Shown here: piece after piece, positions 24,061-33,204 of the stretch
Layout: every line of letters starts with the position of its first letter
Position numbering within the stretch: the first letter of the stretch is position 1
Assembly (NCBI GenBank): GCA_036245525.1
Contig: BTPG01000003.1
Location: 194,227,127 to 194,291,126 of the forward strand
Source: Semisulcospira habei
Lineage: Eukaryota > Mollusca > Gastropoda > Semisulcospiridae
Length of the DNA: 64,000 nt
Direction of reading: 5' to 3'
The notes under the pieces: model-generated
What the model was told of the DNA's origin: nothing
The model's database searches: none
The model's input: the letters and a program-made list of their open reading frames with translations, nothing else
Program-made: the position numbers and the translations under genes

Positions 24061-24269
24061 CCCATTCAGCCCTGACACACTACAGAAGGAGATGGGTCGA
24101 CCATGATAATTCAAGGGTAGTGCCAGATTAGCTTGGCGCCTTTTGGCGCCAAGCTAATCTGCACTGAGCTTGAATTATCATGGTCCATCCATCTCCTGCA
24201 ACAAGTGCATAGTTGTTCGATGACGCCTCCAACATTTGAGAAATACGTGCGCCGGGCTGAATGGGTTAA
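24057..24269 (+). repeat. P1 foldback element, complete (gene 2 intron)
   Basis: TTAACCCATTCAGCCCTGAC to CCGGGCTGAATGGGTTAA; loop TTTT. Shares its left TTAA with the end of the preceding C element, i.e. one element sits exactly at the border of another. Confidence 0.85.
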
Positions 24270-24845
24270 GTGGCACTGAAAGAGTTAAGACATATGGATA
24301 TTTGTAGTTCTAGGCAGTTACAGCTTCCTCGTATCATCAATGACTACTATATTATTACATCCTCAGAGCAAGAAATTGTTTGATTCAACTCGCACCATTT
24401 CTCCACCATGTGTTACAAGGCCGTCTCTAGTCACAAGTGGTGATAATGGTTGTGCGTTCTCTCCCGCACCTTTGACTGTTTCGTTGCAATGCCACACAAT
24501 GATCAATCACTGAGACGGGGTAATGCAAAAGCGAACCCTGCTCTCGCACCGCACAACACCGAAGAGAAAAAGAGTATGTAGGTTTTTAAACCCTTTTAAA
24601 AAGTCCTTGTATAAATAAATTAAATTATGCCTGACCGCCTGTTACGCAAAATAAATCACGAGTGCTCAGTTCGACGGATAAAATCCTAGCAGGTATAATT
24701 GAATCTCAGTGTACCACACTTTTATTAGTCCCTTCGAATCTATTGTACAACCTGCTACAGAATAGACTAATCCCTGATGAATGAACATTCGTCAAAATAA
24801 TGCTTTATTCTATCGAAAGGATATATGTATCTGAACAAATAAACC
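24270..24845. other. Gene 2 intron, no feature seen
   Basis: Ordinary AT-rich sequence. TTCGACGGATAAAATCCTAG at 24680 resembles one arm of palindrome G at 54597. Confidence 0.4.
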
Positions 24846-24846
24846 G

Positions 24847-24996
24847 TTTAACTGCCGAGATAAACTGAACACAATCTAACTGTAAGAGACATAGATCCTC
24901 ATGAGCCCCCGCAGTTCGGGGGCTCATGGGGATCTATGTCTCTTGCTGACATCGATTTGTGTCAATGTTCTTTGAACGACTGGAGCTCTTCATTAA
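24847..24996. repeat. C foldback element (gene 2 intron)
   Basis: TTAACTGCCGAG start; hairpin 24884-24953 around CCCCGCAGTTCGGGGG, then a TTTGTGTCAATGTTC flank; a TTAA occurs at 24993. Confidence 0.6.
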
Positions 24997-25116
24997 CATT
25001 TCATAATCACAATTAACTGTAACTGCTATTAAATGTCACAAATATGTCTCTCACACTTGCTCGAATAGAAGGATACGGAAAAGTCGATGTCATGCTGTGT
25101 TCGATGAGCATGAATG

Positions 25117-25213
25117 TAAATAAGGCCTCATGAACCCCCGCATTTGACGAGGCTCATAAGGATACACGCCAAGAGAAGTTGATTAGTGTTTGTCCTGGCA
25201 GTAAAGAGATTAA
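25117..25213. repeat. C element relic next to the gene 2 exon 2 acceptor
   Basis: GGCCTCATGAACCCCCGCAT hairpin relic, then GTCCTGGCAGTAAAGAGATTAAT, which looks like the GGCAGT...GTTAA right end of C elements. The last base is 24 bp from the first base of exon 2. Confidence 0.5.
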
Positions 25214-25237
25214 TTCGGTTTCGTTGCGTTGTTCCAG

Positions 25238-25570
25238 GTGGCATTCGAAGATGTCCTCGCGGAACCAGACGGCGCCCACAGTCCGGATTGCATCTGGAAA
25301 TGCGCCTTCAAGTGCTTCTCCTGCTGTCGGGACCTCTGCTACTCCATCGCCACCGTGCTCTGTGGCTGTCCGCTGGCCATGTGCTGGGGTATGCAGTTCG
25401 CTGGGTTGACCTTCAGCCACATCTGGTGCCAGACCCCGTGTCTGCGAGCCTTCGTCATGGACTGCGGGATGTGCCAGAAGTTCTTCGGCACCTGCCTGCA
25501 GTGTTGCTTCGGGCCCATCTGCGAGACCTGCGGCCTGTGTTTGAGCAAGATCACTGTGAAGAACGCTTAA
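25238..25570 (+). CDS. Caveolin gene 2, coding exon 2 (cysteine-rich caveolin)
   Basis: Encodes 110 residues from VAFEDVLAEPDGAHSPDCIW to LCLSKITVKNA then TAA. The caveolin signature, scaffolding-like region, membrane hairpin (about residues 40-70 of the exon) and PC motif appear in the expected order. With exon 1 the protein is 132 aa. It has 19 cysteines, the most of the five copies, including WCQTPC and DCGMC that the others lack in full. It shares the AHSPDC and CCRDLCY variants with gene 1, which places genes 1 and 2 in one subgroup. The acceptor is TTGTTCCAG; a C-type foldback end with an ATTAAT boundary lies about 25 bp upstream of it. A caveolin identity is near certain; the exact role in this animal is unknown. 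Confidence 0.94.
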   Translation: MAFEDVLAEPDGAHSPDCIWKCAFKCFSCCRDLCYSIATVLCGCPLAMCWGMQFAGLTFSHIWCQTPCLRAFVMDCGMCQKFFGTCLQCCFGPICETCGLCLSKITVKNA

Positions 25571-25628
25571 ATCGTTCAGCTCTTACACACTGCATCCAGC
25601 GACGGATCGACCCCATCCAGCCTGTGTT

Positions 25629-25825
25629 TTAAATCGCTTAGCCCATAAACACTGCAGCAGGAGACTATCGACCATGAAAGTTCAATCGTGATGCTAGAAT
25701 AGCTTGGCGTCTCTGGGCGCCAAGCTATTCTGGCACCAGTCTTGAACTTTCATGATCGATACGTCCCCTACGTGCTATACGATCTTCAGAGGACAATTAC
25801 CAAGTTGAGAATAATGGCATTTAAG
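25629..25825 (+). repeat. P1-related element in the 3' region of caveolin gene 2
   Basis: Hairpin 25670-25756 with GGCGTCTCTGGGCGCC core, 58 bp past the stop codon; flank CGATCTTCAGAGGACAATTA as in the 46652 subtype. Confidence 0.65.
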
Positions 25826-26124
25826 GGCACTACGTGTGAAATGATAGAAGATTGGTCCAGTCGGAGATTCTACTGGTATTGGGAACTCAGCCTCCTATCT
25901 CTCTGTCTGTCCCTGTTTTTTCTTTCCCCCTGAAATCTTCATAATACCGATATAGTAATCGGTCTGTTGATTTTGATCGCTCTATGAAAAAAGCAAGAGT
26001 CTTGACTTTTCTTACGCTGTGTACATTTCCACGCATTAAATATGGAGCAACGCACTACATGTTTCCTACAAATGGACGCAACTGGTGTGGATGTGTGGAC
26101 GATGATGTATTTAATTCTCCAGTC

Positions 26125-26130
26125 AATAAA
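26125..26130 (+). promoter_or_regulatory. Possible poly(A) signal of caveolin gene 2
   Basis: AATAAA about 555 bases after the gene 2 stop codon, the first canonical hexamer I noticed downstream. A P1-type foldback lies between stop and signal, so it would be part of the 3' UTR if this site is used. Transcript data are needed. Confidence 0.3.
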
Positions 26131-26159
26131 GTTAGTCTAAGTCTTTTTCATCCTCACAC

Positions 26160-26352
26160 ACCAATTGCATGAAATAATTTGATTATGACATTTCAAGGGT
26201 AGTGCCAGAATAGCTTGGCGCCTCAGGCGCAAAGCTATTCTGGCACCACCCTTGAACTAAAACAGTTGATCTATCTCCAGATCTGTAATGTAGCATTCAT
26301 AAGACAGTAAGCAAACTTTTAAAAAAATCAGCCTAAGGATGTAATGGGTTAA
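26160..26352 (+). repeat. P1-related foldback, subtype of 11400
   Basis: Hairpin with GGCGCCTCAGGCGC core; flanks GCATGAAATAATTTGATTAT and GTTGATCTATCTCCAGATCT; ends ATGTAATGGGTTAA. Confidence 0.65.
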
Positions 26353-26359
26353 CTCTACG

Positions 26360-26895
26360 TTTCAAAACACGCAAAATATATATTAGCGTTGCATTCATGA
26401 TTTGGGATCTTGCGGCGCTGGCCCGCAAGGTTAAAAATACACAGACCAATACACCGTGAAGATGAGCATTATTACATTTGGTGCAGTCTCACGGTTAAAA
26501 GCTTACACGTAGCGAGCGATGGAATCGAGAAATATCCTTAAAATTAGTGTCAGCTACTATGTTCACGTTTTGTACGGGTTTGTCGCCCGTCCGTTTAACA
26601 TTGTGATGTGCGGTGTGTTTTGGCAATCAGTTCCAACAATCAGTTCTTCGTAAGCCTGCGTCGTGCCCACATTTATACAATTTTGATTATTATGGGGAAC
26701 GCGTGCCTCTGTTGCATTCATATTTCATCCACAAAGGTCAAGGGCATAAATGTAGTTGAGGTCCAAAATTTGTTCTGACACTTTTTCAGAGACTAGTTTT
26801 GATTGCTCTCCATCACTGAGTGTGAGCAATAACAAAGCTTCAATTAATCCCGTCATTGCGTAAATTCAAAGTTAGTCAACCCCAGCCCACGGATA
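26360..26895. other. No feature seen
   Basis: Contains GGCGCTGGCCCGCAAGGTT near 26415, matched at 54845 (GGCCCTGGCCCGCAAAGTT), so a small diverged repeat. No gene. Confidence 0.4.
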
Positions 26896-26904
26896 CAAAT
26901 GGCG

Positions 26905-26980
26905 CCAGCAAGAAGCATAGAATCTCATGAGCCCCCGCACCTGCAGGGGCTCATAAGGTTCTATGCCTCTTGCAGCTGGC
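26905..26980. repeat. C hairpin
   Basis: CAAGAAGCATAGAATCTCAT arms around CCCGCACCTGCAGGGG. Ends in CTTGCAGCTGG. Confidence 0.6.
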
Positions 26981-27040
26981 TGATGTTTCTGTTTTCTCAG
27001 CAGTAAAGGGTGTTAAATAAAACTATCGATACTTAAACTA

Positions 27041-27254
27041 TTAACTCAGTCAAACACACGGCCGTATTTTCCTAATTTTATAGGCGTCATCTAACGACTT
27101 TGCACCAGTTGCAGGAGATAAATCGACAATGATAATTCAAGGGTAGTGACAGATTAGCTTGGCGCCGACAGGCGCCAAGCTAATTTGGCACTACCCTTGA
27201 ATTATCATGGTCGACCCATCTCCTGCTGTAGTGCGTCAGGGCTGAATGAGTTAA
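27041..27254 (-). repeat. P1 foldback element, complete, reverse orientation
   Basis: TTAACTCAGTCAAACACACG to CAGGGCTGAATGAGTTAA, 214 bp; loop GACA. Confidence 0.83.
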
Positions 27255-27284
27255 AAAGCCACGACACACAAACGCAGAATACGA

Positions 27285-27430
27285 ATCGATCATGATAGTC
27301 TAAGGGCTTGTACCAGAATGTAATTTCGCTCCACGGCGCCAAGCTAATCTGGCACTATCTTTGAACTATCACGGTCTATCTGTCTCCTGAACTGTACTGT
27401 CGTCTTTCTTGGAGAACTTCCAGATTTAAA
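27285..27430 (+). repeat. P1-related, hairpin arm decayed
   Basis: ATCGATCATGATAGTCTAAG ... GGCGCCAAGCTAATCTGGCA; the left arm of the core is scrambled. Confidence 0.5.
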
Positions 27431-27455
27431 CTTACCAGTCCTAAGGCTCACTGTA

Positions 27456-27550
27456 TTAACCCTTCGGCTGTCAGTAACGGATTTGGTCGCTACGATACCT
27501 GCAGGAATCATCGCGACACATAACCCGGCTACCGACAGGCAAAGGGTTGA
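27456..27550. repeat. E palindromic element
   Basis: Family E: TTAACCCTTCGGCTGTCAGT, inner palindrome ...CCTGCAGGAATCATCGCGAC, and GACAGGCAAAGGGTTGA end. Ends of the TTAACCCTTTGGCTGTCGG type are shared by all E copies. Confidence 0.65.
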
Positions 27551-27659
27551 ACTACGCTTGTGGGTGTGTTGAAATAATACAAGCTAGTTTGCATGCACAA
27601 AATGTACTCGATGTACACCGTGAATGATTTTCGGCGATATTAGGTACTTGATTGGATTC

Positions 27660-27736
27660 ACACATTTGAGACGTGTTGCTTTCGGATACGCGGATTATCG
27701 CAACGTACCCGGATGCTGAACGTCTGGAATGAGTTA
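27660..27736. repeat. D palindrome, diverged
   Basis: CACATTTGAGACGTGTTGCT, GGATACGCGG core, GAACGTCTGGAATGAGTTAA end. Confidence 0.55.
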
Positions 27737-27967
27737 AATCCTTCAATGAGTCATTACTCTTTGTTTATTCAGTTTTTAAAAAAATTCGCGAACTGATGGT
27801 GTTACTTGCTGTGAAAAGTTAGTGTTATTTGTATACATGTATGTATTTGTTGTTTGTTCGTAGGTTGATTTTTTTTTTAAATTTATGTTTAAATTTGGTT
27901 GATTGGCTTGGTTGAGTGATCTTGTCTTACAGTTTCTCTCGCGCACACGAATAGTACACAATCATAC

Positions 27968-28030
27968 ACGCGCGTGCGCGCGCACACACACACACACGCG
28001 CGCGCGCGCGCGTGCGCGCGCGCAAACACG
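27968..28030. repeat. (CG)/(CA) alternating purine-pyrimidine tract
   Basis: GCGCGCACACACACACGCGC-type alternation, a Z-DNA-prone tract. The adjacent open frame is repeat translation. Confidence 0.8.
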
Positions 28031-28142
28031 CACGCACGAACAGCAAACGCCCTCAATAGCCCTCACACATAGTCACACGGACATACGTATACGAATACAA
28101 CCTCTCACGTACACACGCGTACACACTAAGACAGCATCCCAG

Positions 28143-28235
28143 TAAGCAAGTCATCGAGCCCACGACGGCCGCAGTGGGCCCGCGCACGGCTGTGCGCGGG
28201 CCCACTGCGGCCATCGTGGGCTGGATGACGTTTTG
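28143..28235. repeat. F palindrome
   Basis: AGTAAGCAAGTCATCGAGCC, then a hairpin of GCCGCAGTGGGCCCGCGCAC around GGCTG, then CGTGGGCTGGATGACGTTTT. Stem longer than 30 bp. Confidence 0.78.
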
Positions 28236-28239
28236 CTAC

Positions 28240-28632
28240 AGGAGATACACGTGTAAGAAGACACCAGATGAAGAAAGGAACAGATTTAATCAAACATGAA
28301 ATCGACAGCTTGCATGATTTGTCATATGCAAAAAAAGTAGATATGTCACGCATCCAGGAACAAATTCAAGAAATGCGATCTTTTCATGAACAGAGTGATG
28401 TTTTCAGAATCTTAATTACTACATAATGCTCAGCATTGTTTTTATAGAGGACCAAATCGTTAGTTACAAGTATCACAGATCGCTTGTAATAAATATGCAT
28501 TTGACCGATTTTTTTATAGACCATTTTCGTTCGTGAAAACATTGCATCGAAATCGGTTTTTTTTTTCAATTCAGAAATAAGAGAAACAAAAACCTTAAAA
28601 ATCTAATATGCACAGTTAGAGAAAAAAATAAA

Positions 28633-28669
<37 letters not shown>

Positions 28670-28820
28670 TTTTGGTCTCAATAATATTTTGATGTTTTCC
28701 GTTCTTGTAGAAACGAACGTTGTTGCGTTTTATGACTTTCCGGATATTTTGCCTATCCCTGAAAAATGTTTTTTTTTTTTTTTTGTATTTCGCTCACTCT
28801 CGTCCTTCATGAGAACGTGT
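28240..28820. other. No gene seen; (CA)n at 28636-28666
   Basis: AT-rich; poly(T) near 28556 and 28768. Lies downstream of gene 3, so it may include its 3' UTR. Confidence 0.4.
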
Positions 28821-28824
28821 TTGG

Positions 28825-28945
28825 TGAGTGGTCGACATTTACCACTCAAGGGTAGTGGTCTGTGACGACGGCTGAAGGGTAGGCGCCAAACTAACCAGGC
28901 ACTACCCTTCAGCCGCCATTGGTGATCCATCCACAACGCTGCACA
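28825..28945 (+). repeat. Decayed P1 relative just past gene 3
   Basis: GTGGTCGACATTTACCACTC..AAGGGTAGTGG and GGCGCCAAACTAACCAGGCA..CTACCC; ends GGTGATCCATCCACAACG. About 30 bp past the gene 3 stop codon. Confidence 0.45.
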
Positions 28946-28974
28946 ATGGAAGTAACGAGAGTTACACATTTTTC

Positions 28975-29307
28975 TTATCCCTGCTTTACGACAATGTTAC
29001 TGAAGAAAAGACCGCAAGTTTCGCAGATGGGACCCATGCAACATTGCAGGCAGGTACCGAAGAATTTCTGCAGGAACCCGCAGTTGATCATGTAAGCCCG
29101 GAGACATGGTGTCAGCTGCCATACATGCGTGAAGGTGATCTGGGCGAACTCGCATCCCCAGCATAAAGCGAGAGGCACGCCGCAGAGACAGGCCAGGATG
29201 TTGTAGCAGCAGCTCTTGGAACAGGTGAAGCATCTGTACGACAGGCGCCACACGCAGTCCGCGCTGTGCTGACCGTCCGGCTCGGCCAGGACATCTTCAA
29301 AGGCCAC
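28975..29307 (-). CDS. Caveolin gene 3, coding exon 2 (cysteine-rich caveolin)
   Basis: Encodes 110 residues from VAFEDVLAEPDGQHSADCVW to FFSNIVVKQG then TAA. The order is caveolin signature, scaffolding-like WRLSYRCFTCSKSCCYN, membrane hairpin LCGVPLALCWGCEFAQITF, HVWQLTPC (equivalent of vertebrate HIWAVVPC) and a Cys-rich tail. There are 16 cysteines. The acceptor is TTTCAACCAG. The spliced product is 130 aa. The QHSADC and CEFAQI variants group it with genes 4 and 5. In the exon it differs from gene 5 at 6 residues and from gene 4 at 7. It is the most distal member, in reading order, of the minus-strand array. Confidence 0.94.
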   Translation of the reverse strand: MAFEDVLAEPDGQHSADCVWRLSYRCFTCSKSCCYNILACLCGVPLALCWGCEFAQITFTHVWQLTPCLRAYMINCGFLQKFFGTCLQCCMGPICETCGLFFSNIVVKQG

Positions 29308-29417
29308 CTGGTTGAAACAAAGACAATCGTCAACCGACAACTCTTACACCTGCATACAAATCAGCCAGTGTTAAGAGTCATTAGCTGTTTCTTTATCCCC
29401 GGGTTGATCTGTCTTTT

Positions 29418-29535
29418 CTTGCAGAAAAGAACCCATCGGACAAAGAAACACGCTTAGGAAAAGACAATTACAACACAATTTGCGTAACTGTCTTTTCTAA
29501 GCGTGTTTCTTTCTCCGTTGGGTTCTTCTCTGCAT
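29418..29535. repeat. L palindrome in the gene 3 intron
   Basis: GCAGAAAAGAACCCATCGGA...AAACACGCTTAGGAAAAGAC against TCTTTTCTAAGCGTGTTTCT...CGTTGGGTTCTTCTCTGC. Single arms occur at 6330-6372 and 52340-52420. Confidence 0.7.
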
Positions 29536-29632
29536 TTACACGCTGGCAGTCCCCTTTTTGGTCTGGATTTTGTCTTTTTTAGTCGTGGGATATATTGGTC
29601 CCTTTACTTCCTAGACAAGTCACGCAACACAC

Positions 29633-29745
29633 AGCTGCAAGATGCATAGATTCTCATAAGCCTCGCGAATTGACAAGGCTTTATGTCTCTTGTTGGCAAG
29701 CAAGAGGCATAAATCCTTGTCAGGCCGTGGGACTCACGAGGATCA
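29633..29745. repeat. Two tandem C hairpin relics
   Basis: GCAAGATGCATAGATTCTCA...CTTTATGTCTCTTG, then CAAGAGGCATAAATCCTTG...CTCACGAGGATC. Confidence 0.45.
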
Positions 29746-29835
29746 CAGGAACGAAATATCTGTCGGTCTAATATTTCCCACCTTTCGGCTTCGTTCTCCC
29801 CATGAATGTTTCTATCCAGTGAGATTGCTTGTGGA

Positions 29836-30020
29836 TTAACGTATTCTGCTTCAGGACCGAAATCCGCAAATTTTGAAGTTGCCCCCTGAAGATTGTATTA
29901 CACTTTTTAAAACAGATGGAGCGTGATAGTTCAAGGGTTGTGCCATAATAGCTTGGCGCCTATGAACTGTCACGCTCGATCCATGTATTGCCGTAAAGTG
30001 TCGGAGTTGAATGAGTTTAA
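29836..30020 (-). repeat. P1-related element, reverse, right arm deleted
   Basis: TTAACGTATTCTGCTTCAGG start, long flank with CCCCCTGAAGATTG, hairpin cut after GGCGCC, end GAGTTGAATGAGTTTAA. Confidence 0.6.
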
Positions 30021-30139
30021 AGTCAGCGTATTTTGATATATTGATCTCGGGAGACAATGGGACTGCACTGACAGTATACTTTTGATGTAACATACAATAT
30101 CCTGTCTATAAAAACAGAGTACCCGCGATAGATCGGCTA

Positions 30140-30290
30140 TTATTGTTCTTGTTGTTATGTCTGAAGTTTTTTATAAGCAAAATAAATTACATGGAGAAAA
30201 ACTAATTACATAGAAAAGTGTGATAGGCACCAAAGAAATGTTATATCCGACGTTTTCTTATAACCAACCTTGTTATAAGTTAGGTATTAG
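30140..30290 (+). repeat. Diverged unit of the 70-bp repeat family
   Basis: TTGTTATGTCTGAAGTTTTT, TTATATCCGACGTTTTCTTA, CTTGTTATAAGT; compare 7384-7720. Confidence 0.45.
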
Positions 30291-30583
30291 TGTGTGGAAC
30301 TCACTGCCAACTGAAATGCGGAATCTGCCCACATTGTCACAGTTCAAAGCTCACTTAAAGACTTTTCTTTTCTGTCGGACATTTAACACTTAGCTCATCT
30401 TTAGCTAACTGTTGACTGCCTTTTATTCTGATCCTAGAGGAAGTGAATGTAAGGTGTTGGGAAGAGATGGGGTGGTTTAAAGTAGTGTATAATCGTGCGT
30501 GTGTCTGAGAGAGAGAGGGTGTGCTATTGTGCATGCGCAGTGAGTCCAGTGAGTCCTGGTGAACAGCGCTATACAAGAACTAT

Positions 30584-30650
<67 letters not shown>

Positions 30651-30651
30651 G
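30291..30651 (+). mobile_element. LINE (L2/CR1-type) 3' end with (ATT)n tail
   Basis: Codes VWNSLPTEMRNLPTLSQFKA then HLKTFLFCRTFNT, the typical ORF2 C-terminus, followed by a UTR with GCGCTATACAAGAACTATGT and (ATT)n. The UTR matches 47290-47410. Lies in the gene 3 intron. Confidence 0.72.
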
Positions 30652-30725
30652 GTTTCACGCCGAGCAGGCGACTAAGACCATCTCACAGTGGCCTTGTTAT
30701 AAGCGAAGTGTACTGTTGAATGACA

Positions 30726-30939
30726 TTAACTCACACTGCCAGCGACACGCCACAGCAAGATATGGCTCGACCATGATAGTTCAAGGGTGGTGGCAGAATA
30801 GCTTGGCGCCTATAGGGGCCAAGATATTCTGCCATCACGCTTGAACTATCATCGTCGATCTGTCTCCTGAATTGTAATGCAGTCCTCAGAGGATAACTCC
30901 AAAATGTGGGTATTCCGTACCTCGGGCACAATGAGTTAA
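30726..30939 (+). repeat. P1 variant, complete (GGTGGTGGCAGAATAGC type)
   Basis: TTAACTCACACTGCCAGCGA to CGGGCACAATGAGTTAA, 214 bp. Several mismatches in the right hairpin arm. Confidence 0.78.
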
Positions 30940-31022
30940 AACAAAATGTGGCTTGATTTCGGGACAGGAGCAAGATTTATATGTCTTATGGCAGTGGTAA
31001 ACATCTGTAACAGCTATTGAAA

Positions 31023-31113
31023 TTAACCCTTTGGCCGTCGATAGCGAGTTTTGTCGAGGTGATTTCTGCATGTATCACCTCGACAAAAAGCAATACCAAC
31101 CTGCAAAGGGTTC
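31023..31113. repeat. E palindromic element
   Basis: TTAACCCTTTGGCCGTCGAT; inner inverted repeat TTGTCGAGGTGATTTCTGCA / TATCACCTCGACAA; CTGCAAAGGGTT end. Confidence 0.72.
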
Positions 31114-31127
31114 GCACTTTCACGTAA

Positions 31128-31338
31128 TTAACTCATTCAGTCCGACGCACGTATTTCACAAATTTTGGGGGCGTCATCTAACGACTATGCACCTGTTGCA
31201 GGAGATGGATCGACCATGATAATATAAGGGTAGCGCCAGATTAGCTTGGCGCCGACAAGGGCCAAGCTAATCTGTCACTACCTTTGAATTATGGTCGACC
31301 CATCTCCTGCTGTAGTGCGTCAGGGCTAAAAGGGTTAA
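31128..31338 (-). repeat. P1 foldback element, complete, reverse orientation
   Basis: TTAACTCATTCAGTCCGACG to AGGGCTAAAAGGGTTAA. Starts only 15 bp after the E element. Confidence 0.8.
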
Positions 31339-31374
31339 ACTTGTTCACAACACTGAGAGGAATAGCTATAGAAA

Positions 31375-31480
31375 CACTTTCTACCGGCTGTCGAAGATAG
31401 ATCAGTCATGAAAGGTGAAAGTTAGTGCCAGATTAGCCCAATGCCAGGGCTCCTGAGAATATACGCTTCTTGCAGATACA
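31375..31480. repeat. Mixed P1/C relic
   Basis: GATAGATCAGTCATGAAAGG and AGTGCCAGATTAGCCCAATG (P1), then GGGCTCCTGAGAATATACGC and TTCTTGCAG (C). Confidence 0.35.
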
Positions 31481-31489
31481 TCGGGCTGG

Positions 31490-32140
31490 ACGAATCCACG
31501 GCATGTTTGAGGTCCGTGCAGTGTTGGATTTACTTCTGATTTACGAATTACCTCTATTTGGTGTTATGTGTGCCGGGTCTGTGAAAATATATTATAATGA
31601 TCGATCTGTCTCCTGCTGCAGGTTGTGGGAGCTAAATGGGAAAAGCTGAACCATAAAAATACACAAGCGAGGACGATGATTTTAGCTACACTGACTGCAG
31701 TGACATACCATTTAATTAAAGTAGCCCACACTGCTCTAAAGGAACACTTACTTAAGGTACACTTAACGTGGATAGAAATTCCTGTCATCCCTTGATTGAT
31801 ACTCCGTGACGATACCGCTCTGAAAAAAAGGCGCGTATCTTTTTGTCTTTTGCGCAGAACGGTATTGGCAATTTTTAACAAGCAAGAGAATGCCAGGCTT
31901 CTTCAGACCTTCACCTCCTTGTTTGGGTCGCCGCGACCCACGTAATTCTTTTGACTTCATTCTTCTTTTTTCTTAATTCATTGTTCCAAAATGCGACATC
32001 TGTCTTGGATTTTTGGTCTGCAGTGATGTGCAACTTAAAATCAACGTCACAGCAGCGTGGAAGTCACAGGCAGAAAGGGAGGCTTTTCGAGGCCTTCATA
32101 AATATTCTAGAGAATGGCGAAGAGTCGGTAATGGCTGAGG
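31490..32140. other. Gene 3 intron, no feature seen
   Basis: A fragment ATGATCGATCTGTCTCCTGC at 31597 is a P1 flank. Short frames without recognisable domain. Confidence 0.4.
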
Positions 32141-32142
32141 GA

Positions 32143-32387
32143 TTAACCCTTTAGCTGTCGCTCACAAACCAGATAGGTGAGGCTAGCGCTGGCAGAATTG
32201 TACTCAAACCAAGGGGAATCACAGCGCTGGACAGACAAACAGATCCCCTGCCCCGCGGGGGCAGGGGATCTAACTGTTTGTCTGTCCAGCTCTGTGATTC
32301 CCTTTAGCTGTCGGTATCGGGTTTTATCGGGGGGATTCCAGCGGGAATCACATCGACCAAAACCGAGACCGACAAGCAAAAGGTTAA
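32143..32387. repeat. E element with a different hairpin nested inside
   Basis: Outer ends TTAACCCTTTAGCTGTCGCT and GACAAGCAAAAGGTTAA. Inside, at 32207-32303, a palindrome with arms GGGAATCACAGCGCTGGACA..AGATCCCCTGCCCC and complement (family I), after which the TTAGCTGTCGGTATCGGG sequence starts again. Confidence 0.65.
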
Positions 32388-32415
32388 AAGTGGATTGCAT
32401 GCACAGTCGACGTTG

Positions 32416-32629
32416 TTAACCCATTTAACCCTGACGCACTACAGCAGGAGATGGGTCTATCATGATAATTCACGATTAGTGCCAGATTAGCTTGGGGCCT
32501 GTCGGCGTCAAGCTAATCTGGCACTGCCATTAAATTATCATGGTCGATCCATTTCCTGCAACTGGTGCATAGTCATTAGAAGACGCTTCCAAAATTTGGG
32601 AAATACGGCCATCGGGCTGAATGAGTTAA
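32416..32629 (+). repeat. P1 foldback element, complete
   Basis: TTAACCCATTTAACCCTGAC to ATCGGGCTGAATGAGTTAA. Core GGGGCCTGTCGGCGTC, mildly decayed. 28 bp after the E element. Confidence 0.82.
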
Positions 32630-32798
32630 TACGTAATGATGCCGGTTATAGCAGAGGTCGGATATTACAATGCTTTTTAACCACACTCTCTGCATGAAAA
32701 TAACTTCGCTTAGAGCAAACTTTCCAGGTATTCGGGTCGCTCAACACGGCTTATTTTCCCCGTGTACTCCCCCCCCCCTCCCCCCAGAACACTAGTAA

Positions 32799-32821
32799 AA
32801 AAAAAAAAAAAAAAAAAAAAA
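32799..32821 (+). repeat. Poly(A) run
   Basis: 23 A residues after CCCCCCAGAACACTAGT; possibly a retroposed tail but no source element identified. Confidence 0.6.
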
Positions 32822-32988
32822 GGGTATGTCGGGTGGCGCTGCACTGTTGCGGCGCGTCTTCACCAATTTATCCCACGTGGGAGAATAAAATAAAACAATC
32901 TTCTATGTACAATAATAATACTGAGTGACCAGACATTTTGTCATATTCAAAGCCGGTTCACAGTATATAGTACATTGTATCGTGTATC

Positions 32989-33192
32989 TTAACTCATTCT
33001 ACCCCAGACACACCACATGAAGATAGGATCGACCGTGATAGTTCAAGGGCGATGCCAGAATAGCTTGGCGCCAAGCTATTCTGGCATCACCCTTGAACTA
33101 TCATGGTCGATCCGTGTCCTGCACTGCATTTCAATCTTCAGAGGACAACAGCAAAAGTTTAAGGATTTCGGTGATGGGGTAGAATGAGTTAA
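32989..33192 (+). repeat. P1 variant, complete (CTACCCCAGACACACCAC type)
   Basis: TTAACTCATTCTACCCCAGA to GGGGTAGAATGAGTTAA, 204 bp. The GGCGCC core has collapsed to a loop-free CTTGGCGCCAAG palindrome. Confidence 0.83.
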
Positions 33193-33204
33193 CTCCCCCA
33201 GTAG

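Noticed and set aside
25154..25632. Additional open frames overlapping caveolin exon 2 (both strands), also at 20394-20718, 28997-29251, 45463-45717 and 54107-54397
   Set aside because: Shadows of a GC-rich conserved exon; only the caveolin frame has conserved residues, splice sites and a matching first exon.
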